Shown piece by piece: positions 23,888 to 33,066 of a stretch of 64,000 nt of DNA; the first letter of the stretch is position 1, and each line of letters starts with the position of its first letter. Source of the DNA: Ceratobasidium sp. AG-K (Eukaryota; Basidiomycota; Agaricomycetes; Cantharellales; Ceratobasidiaceae); contig JAWNGF010000007.1 of the NCBI GenBank assembly GCA_037039685.1, positions 2,728,001 to 2,792,000 on the forward strand. The letters run 5' to 3'. The position numbers and the translations under genes are program-made. The notes beneath the pieces are model-generated. The model worked only from the letters and a program-made list of their open reading frames with translations. It was not told the origin of the DNA and did not search any database.

Positions 23888-25129
23888 TTACACAAATATC
23901 TTCTCCTGTGGCCCTTCGCGGGCAAGTTGTAGCCAAACGCCACGAAGGATGACCCCAAATAACTCGGGTAATAGGTCACCAGCCCCAGGATGAAGAAATC
24001 GTATTGCAAATCTGAATAGGGTTGGAATTGCGTCGAGGCCAGGTGATGCATACAAAGCCAAGTCAGTTGGGGCAACCCAACCGACGTAAGCTCGAATAAT
24101 TCTGATGCAATCTCCTAGACCTATTATTTTATATTTCCTCTCAGTGGGTACTTTTCCGATCTTGTTATGAATGTGCATCAGTGCCATTTTCTCGTCTTTG
24201 GGAGTAAGAACGGTGTATCGTTCGACTATCTCGTTGAGTGGCGACGACGAATAACTGAGGCTTTTGTTAATCTGCAACCGGCTGGTTCTATGAATACGCA
24301 AAGTCTAGTTAGTTCATCTAACCACCGTCTGAAACACATACGAATCTAGAACCCAACATTTCAAAAGTAGGAATAGGACCCCAGGTATCCCTGGCCAGTA
24401 GGTAGATTGGCAAACCTGAAAGAAATTTATACGGTCTTCATATAGTATCTCCAGTAGAAACGCAGCATCATCTCGCGGGACCAGAACACTCGGGCGCTTA
24501 TGTTTTTGAAAGAAGCCCAGCCCAGGATATAATCGGTCTGCTTACCATAAGTCGTTTTCTGACGCTCCCAGTCCGTGATCAACGACTTTGGATACCGCCA
24601 AGGATACAATGGGCAAAAACCGCGAATTTGGTTGCGCCAAAATCTCTCCAACTGTGGAACAAAGACGCTGCAAACTCCCCAGTAAACACATCCCCAGCGA
24701 CAGCGAAAGGATTCTGAAACACAGGTACCCGTATTCATAGTTGAATGGCTAGAGGGAGTGAGTTACTCACACTGTGCCGGGGTTTGAGTCACCAACCGAT
24801 AGTTTTGCGGACTACTAGAGCAACTTCAACAAATGGATACAATTACTAATCACGGTTGGAACTTCAAAAAGCTGAAGAGTCTCCGGCCACGAGGCGAGCT
24901 GGAGAATTGATTTAATAGTCGAAGGCTGAATTTGTTTGTAGGGAAGTGCTTGGTCAATGGTCCCGGAATGCCCCGCGAGAGTGCACAACTTGGTGATGTC
25001 TGCCTGTGACCGGTTCATCTGTTCGTCATGAAAAGGAGCGTCTTGAATGTGGGCGCGAGCCGCTTTGAAGCCATAGTAGTTGGTGTAATCATTCAGTGAA
25101 AGTCCCCAGGTGGGATGTCTATTTGCCAT
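23888..25129 (-). pseudogene. unnamed family X, copy 1 (frameshifted)
   Basis: Begins with ATG at 25129 (MANRHPTWGLSLNDYTNYYG) and ends with stop at 23888 (..GPQEKIFV). It aligns in several blocks with copy 2 at 39811-40616 plus 32433-32581: TDYILGW, LLEILYEDRINFFQ (copy 2 LLDILWEDHKDFSQ), TYWPGIPGVLFLLLKCW, a shared GTATGT donor, then PTDLALY and HPGAGDLLPELF. Between DYILGW and LVPRDDAAF the two copies differ by one nucleotide (47 vs 48 nt), forcing a frame change here, so copy 1 appears broken near 24500; the junction after 24815 is also unclear. I do not recognise the family or any catalytic motif. The product would be a soluble protein of roughly 350-400 residues. Confidence 0.55.
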
Positions 25130-26138
25130 CGTGGGCCGAGCGCGTCACAATCGCCAGAGGTTGGGCACACGGCACATCAGATGTGAGATAACCCTGGTTG
25201 CACGTGATAAAGGGCCGTCCCTTTGACGAACGACGACGACCTCTGGGATACTTTGTTTCAATGAACCCGCTTCTTGTAGTGTATGTATTTGACGACTCTA
25301 AATTTTGAATGATCACCCATGACGAACGAACAATGTCTACTCCAATACGTGAACCGCGCTGAACATTGGCTCACCTGGAGCGCTTCTAAAGTTGGTGCTG
25401 GCTCGACTCGTCGTTGCATGTGCTCCTTCGTCTCTGTTTCCGCCCCTTCAATGCGGTCCAATGCACGGAGCGGTTTGGATGACAAATAGCTGAATGGGGG
25501 CAGGCTCCGCTAAGTAATGGCTTTGAGCAAAGGTGTTTTTGGCTATTGGTTACCCAGTCTTTGCGGTTCCTTTAACAGGGCCATCGCCTGCAATACCAAC
25601 GAAGGGATCGCTTGAGCTCTCAGCCAACTCCGCGGGGCAATTTCTCGATCCCACCGAGATATGAGGTCATGATCGTCAAAAGGGTCCATGCGCGTCATAT
25701 TTGGTCATAGGCGGGCAATATTTGAGGTGCGCGATAGCAGGTTCTGGGTCGATTTCGACGTGGTTTTCGAGAGTGGTACGTCTTTACAAACATCTAGTTT
25801 ACTCGGCTGAGGATTTCTCATTTTCATGGACAGTGTTTGCGAAGAACTATGGCGGGGGTAATGGCCAGTTTCCCCCCCTGAACATGCGCCTCACTAGTTC
25901 CGCTGATTCCCGACGCTTTTCTCGGCATGGCTCCTGTATCGAGCTGAATAAAGTCTTCAAAAAGGTGTAAATCCTTGTTCAAATACATAGGAGTCGTGTG
26001 AATAATGCTAGTCGGTGGTGCTCAACGACCGGGAGGAGGAAAGGGGCAAGCTGAGTATTTAAACCGCTGCGGGCGAGGGCTTTGAGATCCCCACCATTAA
26101 CTCGAACTCTTTGTGCTTATACTTGATTCAAACTTATT
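25130..26138. other. divergent intergenic region
   Basis: No gene recognised. Small ORFs on - at 25119-25485 and on + at 25701-25970 show no motif or splice continuity. Confidence 0.4.
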
Positions 26139-28305
26139 ATGATTTTCACCAAGCTACCGTTCATGCCTGGTCTCTATGGCTGGGCATGGCTCATTTTGTC
26201 ACTACTCGCATTGGGCGCGAAGCCACTGGGAGACCCATCATCGTAAGTGATTCCATTGCCCTACTTCTGTATGCCGACGATACCTTGGCTTAGCCTACTG
26301 TTCCCTGACCCAATCTTTGACCCACCCGAACCTGGAGGGGCCAAGATCGGTGGCAGCACCATTTCGAGCACCTCATATATCCCTTCGACCTCCTTCCAGA
26401 CCGTTCGGACGAATTCTCCACCCCAATATAGCCCTTGGGCTCCCGTCTCCGATATTCATGGCATAGGCCTTACTAAGTCTTCAAACGGTCTGGACTCTAT
26501 TTCCGATATTAAAAAACGTACGTTTACACACAATGCAAGAATGGATTGATAATTGTCGTATCACAGCCACCAAGCGGAATGCACTCTCTCGTGTTTTTAC
26601 CTCTATGTTTACCAACGCCCAGCGGAACCTACGTCGTGTCCTCGATTACAACCCCCACCCGTTCTGTGAGATGTCTATTAGTCGCGTCATCCTAAGGAGC
26701 GGCCAAAGGCTTTCCATGTTACCCAATCTTTGGACTGCGCGCCCCCCGGAACTCGCTTCCCCCCCTCTGCTCCTACCTACGCGTACCATTCATGTGCACA
26801 TCGCGGCCACCCGGACATCCGTCGACCTTGCTCCAGCACCTCCGACTACCGAGCATGGATGGTACAAAAATCAAGTTCTCAAGTCGGTCTGGCTTAATCG
26901 ATATGCCTTGGGATGTTGGCTATTCACTTTTAGCCTATCGGTGCTGGCAGGCGTCTGCAGACTCAAAAAATCCAGTTATTCCTCTTATATCGACCCCAAA
27001 ACGGCACTCGTATCTGAATGCGACCCAGCTACCCCGACACTCTCCCTTGGCACCCCTATCTCCCCCACTCGTCCTATCTCCACCGCCGCCATCGTCTCCA
27101 TCGTCTCTGCGGCGCCTACCATTGCCTTGCCACCACTTTCTCCTCCCCGCTTTTCGCCGACTGCAGCTTCTTCTGTAGTCCCACCATTTCACCTTGGCTC
27201 CCCAATCCAGCTCGCCACTCCGACCCTAGACGACTACCCAACCCCGTGGATCCGCCCTCCCGTGTCCGATTTCGACTTTTACCATTGGATTGATGGTAAT
27301 GCTCGTGCGCACAAGTCTATAAACGCTTATTTTCTGGACTTGTCTGAACGGGTCGAGGTCAAAATGCAGCTGGCCGCCCATCTAATTATTCCTGGTCAAC
27401 GCCGTCTCCCGGTTTTCTACCGCTCGGATAACTCCTTTATCGAGCGGTACATGATGGACGACTTTCTGGAGCTTGGCATCAAGTGGGCGTTTGGCGAGGC
27501 TCAGAAGGCTGTGCAGCGGTACCACCCGGATGCTGGAGATTTGGGTGCAGCCATTGATGTATGCGTGCGAGTGACTTCGGCGGCCTTCGATGTCGAAAGC
27601 AAGATGGTCTACAAGGAAGGTTTTGTTGCAGAATGGCCGCTATCTCTGGATGTGGATACCCGTGAGTAACCATTTGCCTTGAGAATGTGTATCATTGTTG
27701 ACGCGAAGCCTAGATGAATACGCGTTCTGCATCAGCGTGCAAGTCCCTCCGAGTGCCTCGACGCCGGTCTCCCAGACAGGCAGTATCGAACCACTTGAAC
27801 AGCCCTTCGACGACGCCAAGGCTATTTCGCCAGACACGACCGGTAAGTATTCTCTGCATCGAGATTTATCCCCCGTGCTGACTCGCCACAGCTGTAGATG
27901 ACATGGGCGTCGTTCTAGGGCCGACCAACCTGCGGCCACCACTTTTCAGTTCCACCTACGACTCTCGCCCATCTCAACTCCTACTCCCAGACCCTGACGA
28001 ATACGAGAGCCAACCTATGGAGGTGAGCTATTGTTATTTCTATTCATTTATAACCGCTAATATAAATTCTAGTCAAACAAACCTTCAGACATCGACCTGT
28101 TCCCGCTCGCCAACGGAACCTCCGACGAAGCCTACGAGCCCTCTACCCCTCCGCGACGTTCGTGGCAGTCATTTGAGCATTATGACGCCTTCGAATATGA
28201 ACCAAGTGCCGAGGTGAGTGGACTGCGAGCACTGCCCTCTATGCCGCAAACCGACAGCTTTTGTAGTTTACCACCACTCCATTAACCACTGCAATCGATT
28301 ACTAG
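26139..28305 (+). CDS. proline-rich membrane protein of unknown function
   Basis: Seven exons in phase, 620 residues: 26139-26242, 26294-26517, 26567-27661, 27714-27842, 27892-28022, 28073-28213, 28267-28305. Two hydrophobic segments: near the N-terminus (LYGWAWLILSLLALGA) and around residue ~230 (ALGCWLFTFSLSVLAGV). The second is followed by a long Pro/Ser/Thr-rich stretch and then a folded-looking part (DFYHWIDGNARAHKSINAYF, SERVEVKMQLAAHL, FLELGIKWAFGEAQKAVQRY). The acidic C-terminal tail is spread over small exons (DPDEYESQPME, SFEHYDAFEYEP). No family recognised. The exon structure is supported by exact phase through seven exons and consensus donors. Confidence 0.7.
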
Positions 28306-29202
28306 AGGGGTCGGCACGTTGGGCGGCCAGCCGTATCTAAGCCAGTAGCGCCTGAAGCAGCACTGGTATTACATTCACGCTGGCGCCAACGGTATGTGTA
28401 GTAAACCTCAATGCGTGATGTTGTTGTTCACTTGGCTTTACAGGTCCACCCGGAACTAATCATGTACTGCGACCTCCTGGAGTAGTGGGGGCCGATATAG
28501 GTAGAACAAGGGTGAAGTACAACGAGGCGAGGGTGGATGGCTGTGAAGGTGTAGGAGGAAAGGGTGAGCGGCCGAGGTGGTGTCTAGAGTCGTCTGGGTT
28601 TAGTTGGGGAAGTGTGTACGGCCCAACTGGTTCTGATTGGGCATTGGGTGAGAGGCATGTATAATCAGGTTGGCTGGCGCACGTGACAAGATATCCAGGC
28701 GGTGAAGACGTCCGTGGTCCGACCTTAGCTGCGCTGACTTGTTCGAATCGTCCGCACTCTACGTGCGTCCATCACACCCGCGCCAAACCATGTTGCTGGC
28801 CCCAGCGCGGCGGGGGTTGATGGAGGCGGCTCAAAGGGGCGGACGATTGTGTGAGTAAGCCGGAGCTAAATAAATCCCGGACAGAATCGTTGCCCCGAAT
28901 ATATGCGCGGTTCATTTTATGCTGTAATACCGGTACAAGTGCTAATTTAATTGTCTTGAACGTTTGGATTGAGATATTACCGGAAACGTTCCGCACTCAA
29001 AGCTAACTTAGCAGATAGGCAAGCGGAAGCGATAGGACAACTGGATGATGTATATGCCGAGTACGCAGTCGGGTTTATATACATGCAGTCATAGAACAAA
29101 GAACGTCGTGAAGAGAACAATTAGTAACACGCATACGTGTACTTTCAGTCAGCATACAACCACTCAATCGACTATATACAGTAAGTCATACGTGTACTAG
29201 TA
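28306..29202. other. intergenic before the foldback element
   Basis: No gene seen; AT-rich towards 29100-29200. A GTTCGAATC motif near 28741 is not accompanied by a tRNA-like cloverleaf. Confidence 0.4.
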
Positions 29203-29780
29203 CAGTTAGTTACATTACTATATGCAGAAATCGCGTGCAAAGAGGATTTGGCTTGGATCCAAGTAAATCGACATACAGAAAATGTGCGTAAATACAATAA
29301 GATACAGCAGTGTCAGGGCTACATACCGTATAAACTGGCGTGTCTGTAGCACCAAAAATGACTGAGTTAAAAAATTACTAAACGCGAGGCTGTGCCCATA
29401 CTGTTTTGTAACACACACTTGAGCTTGAGCACCCCCCGTTGGTGCTCATCAACTCAGGCAGTATACTACCCGTGGTTAGAGTATTATACTAAAACTGGTG
29501 TATCACTATCTCAGGGTAGCTTTCTTAGATGATAAGAGATCCCAGGTTGCTAAATAGATGTGAAACAAGGCACAGAGCAGGGGGCTCAAGGCTCAATGGG
29601 TGTCATACATTTTTGAGAGGCCTCGGACATGAATCGACGTTTTCATTGGGTAGAATAGTTCATTAAATCGATCAGAAGGGTTTTTTTTGTGTACTTTACA
29701 TTTGTTTTCCCATTGGAAACACGTTTTGTTTGCGCATACATGCGGCCCAGGCAGCAGTATTATTGCATTTTGGGGCACTT
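29203..29780 (+). repeat. left inverted arm of foldback element
   Basis: Matches 30220-30792 in reverse complement. Examples: atttggcttggatccaagt here against acttggatccaagccaaat on the right, and gagcctcaat-type blocks near 29590 and 30400. Inner boundary approximate. Confidence 0.7.
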
Positions 29781-30219
29781 AAACGTCGTTTTCTCGCTCA
29801 ATGATAACTATAGACATGCATAAATAACAAGAGCCGCTGTAGGACTGAGTATTGCATCGCTCCAAAGCCGTTGATGGGCCATGAAGAGGCAACCTTACAA
29901 AGGGAAAACAACCTTGGCACCCTACCTTGGCAAACCTAAATTGTTTCTCTATGAGCTCATTAGAACAAGGACACCCTCATTCAGGGATTAGCCATAGATC
30001 TTATCTCATTACTGCTGCCCTGTTTTTTGATTATCCGTTCAAATGCTTGGGGTGACCAAGATTTGCTGGAGTAAGGCAACAGGGCTGTTTTACTCCCATA
30101 AGTTTGCCTCTTAACAACCCATTGGCAGTGCTGGAGCAAGGCGATTCTCAGTGCAGCAAAACTTCCTGTCACTTATACATGCGTATAGGCAGTATCAAGC
30201 CAATTCACAGTGATTAAGC

Positions 30220-30792
30220 ATCCAAAAATGCAGTAATATTACTGTGTGGGCCTCATGTGTGCGCATATGAAACTTGTTTTCAATGGGAAAGCAAATATAA
30301 AATCACCCCAAGACCTGTGCTAGTAACTCTACAGCAATCTTTTACCCAAATAGCATCTTAGATGGCATTTAGAGTTGCTCAAAAACATAACACACCCATT
30401 GAGCCTTAAATCCCTTGCTCAGCGCTTTTTTTGTGGATCTTTAGCAATTCTAGTTCTCTCACCAGTGAATAAAGCCATCCTACAATGATAGTAGCCCAAA
30501 TGTGTCATAATTGTTTAATAGCAGGTACCATAACCGTCTGGTTGACAAGTGCCAACAGGGAGTGTTCAAGCACAACCATGTGTTACAAAACGGTATGGAC
30601 ACAGCCTCGCGTTTAGTAATTTTTTAGCTCAGTCATTTTTAGTACTACAGACACACCAGTTTATATGGTATGTAGCCCTGACACTGCTGTATCTTATTGT
30701 ATTTAACACACATTTTCTGTATGTCGATTTACTTGGATCCAAGCCAAATCCTCTTTGCACGTGATTTCTGCATATAGTAATGTAACTAACTG
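30220..30792 (-). repeat. right inverted arm of foldback element
   Basis: Reverse complement of 29203-29780; the outermost ~40 bp differ by only one or two bases, the inner part by more. Confidence 0.7.
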
Positions 30793-30794
30793 TA

Positions 30795-31661
30795 CATTTG
30801 ATTCTATTCCATTCGATTTTCAATAGTTTGTCTGTGGCTAAGAAACATTAAGTCAGAGTGAGGAAAGCCTCTGAAAAGTTGTTTGAGTTTTGAGACGACG
30901 CCTAAGCGTCGGCTTTAGAACAAATATATGTGAAGGGAGAGGGTGAAGCGCTAGTGGTTGAGGTAATCATGAGGAAGGATATGAGATGGTACAAGGGTTA
31001 CGCTATTGTATGAATTGAGACTCAAACAAGGATGGGATGGGCACATGGCTTCTACTAATCGACTGCTCTGGGACTATCATAGCCCAGGCTGAATTAACCA
31101 TATGGGGGTTCTGCAGGTAGAGCCGAGAATCTATAGCTAAAAGTGATGCATTGAGTCATATTATTATTATTTCATATTTATGTTGTTCGCTCTACTAGTC
31201 CACGCGCTAGCATAGTACTTCGCGCAGGTTAAGTATGTAGCTCATCATAGAGCTCTCTATGGGATGTTTGCCATACCACTCGAGTCCAATCGCTAGGACA
31301 ATATGTTAGTTGACTGAATGCACAAAACTCCTTTAGGCTGTCGGCTTACGCAGTTTGACACCTGAGACTACAATAAACAGTACGGCATACCAAGCAAGTA
31401 AAGCGGGGCAAATAAGAGGACATATGATTTGCGTATCTTGCATATTCAAATATAGATGAAACAAGTCGGATATCATAGATCTACGATATCCAACTCGTTT
31501 CATATATACAGTATCTAGATACTGTTATTGGTGCACTGAAGCCACCTTGCAACGTAATACCAAACTCTCCAAATCAACCTGTAGTGTTTAGCCTCCAAAG
31601 GCGTACGGGCTGCCGTTGTTTGCCACAAGATATCCAGCTTGACTTTGATCCACTCCAGAAA
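30795..31661. other. intergenic between foldback element and solo LTR
   Basis: AT-rich, without supported genes. Contains the perfect-arm palindrome at 31456. On - near 31580-31650 a short open stretch (SGVDQSQAGYLVANNG) could be a gene fragment, but I cannot assign it. Confidence 0.4.
31456..31503. repeat. inverted repeat able to form a hairpin
   Basis: Arms atgaaac.agt.ggatatc and gatatcc.act.gtttcat flank a ~10-nt spacer (atagatctac), with one or two mismatches. Its function is unknown; it could be a small MITE remnant. Confidence 0.6.
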
Positions 31662-32107
31662 TGTCGTAAGCTTCTTCTTGGTGGCTATGAGACAAGCCGC
31701 GATGGAGAGTGGACAGCACTAAGACCTAAGTGACCTCTTGAGCCGCAACACACTTAAGCGTCTGTAGGCTCTTGAGGGTAGGGGTGGTTCTAAGTGTCAC
31801 TCAAAGGGGATGTTTTGACAAGACAAAACAAGCTGGGGTTGCCAGGCTTGTTGGTCCTCTATATATATAAAGAAAGTGGCCGAGTCATACAGGGCGCAGC
31901 CACACAAGTCATACAGTCTACCAGTCAGGAGTGTCCATGTGAGTCATGCTGTATGAACAGACATGACTCGTACAAAGCACAGCCGCGTTACACGATGTAA
32001 CAGAATAACCACAAGAAGGTGGCAACGCGGCAAACAGAAACACAAAAGAAGGGAACAGGCGGGCGAGACAAACAGGCGAGTCCGATGGAGTGAGCTGGCT
32101 CACGACA
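31662..32107 (-). mobile_element. solo LTR of the same chromovirus family
   Basis: This 446-bp sequence is the reverse complement of the LTRs at 32582 and 39355, with numerous substitutions and small indels. It runs TGTCGTAAGC...CTCACGACA (TG...CA on both strands) and is flanked by AGAAA on both sides (31657-31661 and 32108-32112), a clean 5-bp target duplication. No internal element sequence adjoins it, so the full copy was lost by LTR-LTR recombination. It is older than the neighbouring full-length element. Confidence 0.9.
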
Positions 32108-32432
32108 AGAAATGATTTGCTGAATGCACTTCGGAGGTGGGCCCCTGGGACCACCCCGGAAAGCGTGGTAAAGAAGGCACTAAAGCTACCTACAACCAAC
32201 TTGTTGCTTTCTAAAGTTATCAAAAATCAGTCAGGATTTAGTGGATGAAGCTATCAGACATAACCTATTATGGGATCTGCCAGAGAACTGGGTGGGTTCA
32301 GCATCAACAAAATACGACCTATAAGGTTGAGTAAATCACTTTGAGCTATAGCCCTGGCTAGTTCCGGAGTGATGGCAGAGGGGGTTGGGTGCTCAGGAGT
32401 GGGTGCAATTAGCAGTCTACTGCGCAGAGTCC
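32108..32432. other. short spacer, nothing recognised
   Basis: Lies between the solo LTR and the detached 3' end of family X copy 2. No motif-bearing ORF. Confidence 0.4.
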
Positions 32433-32581
32433 TTAGTAAATAAATAAATAAGCATTCAGTCTCAAGACCCTCCTCAGAGATCCAAAGGTTCCCGAGTCAT
32501 GGCCCGTATAAAAAGGAATCACTTCATCTCTTTTTTGAATAACCAGTTGGTCCCACATATTTCCTATTGTTACTTTGAATA
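32433..32581 (-). pseudogene. family X copy 2, detached C-terminal part
   Basis: On the minus strand, starting at the retroelement's left target duplication (GAATA, 32577-32581), the reading KVTIGNMWDQLVIQKRDEV continues in frame to a stop at 32433-32435. It follows ..DDLMPGLF at the other side of the element (39811 onward), giving the same order as copy 1 (DLLPELFGVILRGVW). The gene has therefore been cut by the 7.2-kb insertion. Confidence 0.75.
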
Positions 32582-33037
32582 TGTCGTGAGCTAGCTCACT
32601 CCATCGGACTCGCCTGTAGTCTCGCCCGCCTGCTCCCGTCTCTTGTGTTGTGTTTCCGTTTCTGTTTGCCGCGTTGCCACCTTCTTGTGGTTATGTGTTA
32701 CACTGTGTAACGCGGCTGTGCTTTGTACGAGTCATGTCTGTTCATACAGCATGACTCACATGGACACTCCTGTTTGGCTTGTATGTATGACTCGTATGGC
32801 TGCGTCTTGTATGACTCAGTCTCTTTCTGAATATATATAGAGGACCAACAAGCCTGGTAACCCCAGCTTGTTTTGTCTCGTCAAAACATCCCCTTTGAGT
32901 GACACTTTGAACCACCCCTACCCTCAAGAGCCTACAGACGCTTAAGTGTGTTGCGGTTCGAGAGGTCACTTAGGTCTCAGTGCCGTCCACTCTCTGTCGC
33001 GGCTTGTCTCATAGCCAACAAGAAGAAGCTTACGACA
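32582..33037 (+). repeat. 5' LTR
   Basis: Runs TGTCGTGAGC...TTACGACA; length 456 bp, equal to the 3' LTR. Contains a TATA box and the putative transcription start. Confidence 0.97.
32832..32839 (+). promoter_or_regulatory. LTR TATA box
   Basis: TATATATA lies about 33 nt upstream of AGCTTGTTTTGT at 32865, which is both the expected transcription-start distance and the segment complementary to the primer site. The same arrangement recurs in the 3' LTR (TATA at ~39605, AGCTT at 39638). Confidence 0.7.
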
Positions 33038-33039
33038 TT

Positions 33040-33051
33040 ACAAAACAAGCT
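33040..33051 (+). other. primer-binding site, self-priming type
   Basis: ACAAAACAAGCT begins 2 nt after the 5' LTR and is the exact reverse complement of AGCTTGTTTTGT (32865-32876) in the LTR at the predicted mRNA 5' end. It does not look like a tRNA 3' end complement (no TGG start). This is the arrangement of Tf1/sushi elements, which prime from their own RNA. Confidence 0.7.
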
Positions 33052-33066
33052 TAACAACACACAAAC

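Larger units (their letters stand above)
29203..30792. mobile_element. 1.59-kb foldback / long-TIR DNA element with TA target duplication
   Basis: The two ends are inverted copies: 5' CAGTTAGTTACATTACTATA at 29203, with its reverse complement ending at 30792. Both are flanked by TA (29201-29202 and 30793-30794), the target duplication of Tc1/mariner-type elements. The arms stay alignable inward for about 570 bp each (to ~29780 and from ~30220) with scattered differences, leaving a unique centre of about 440 bp. No transposase ORF is present; the similar 66- and 71-codon ORFs at 29218-29418 (-) and 30549-30764 (+) are just the two arms read symmetrically. Hence a non-autonomous element, probably mobilised in trans. 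Confidence 0.75.

Noticed and set aside
28735..28760. GTTCGAATC as a tRNA B-box
   Set aside because: No matching A-box or acceptor stem around it.
29218..30764. Apparent pair of homologous small genes (66 and 71 codons) in opposite orientation
   Set aside because: They are the two inverted arms of the foldback element, not genes.
32643..32969. Small ORFs repeated at 39416-39742
   Set aside because: They are simply both LTRs read in the same frames; LTRs are regulatory, not coding.
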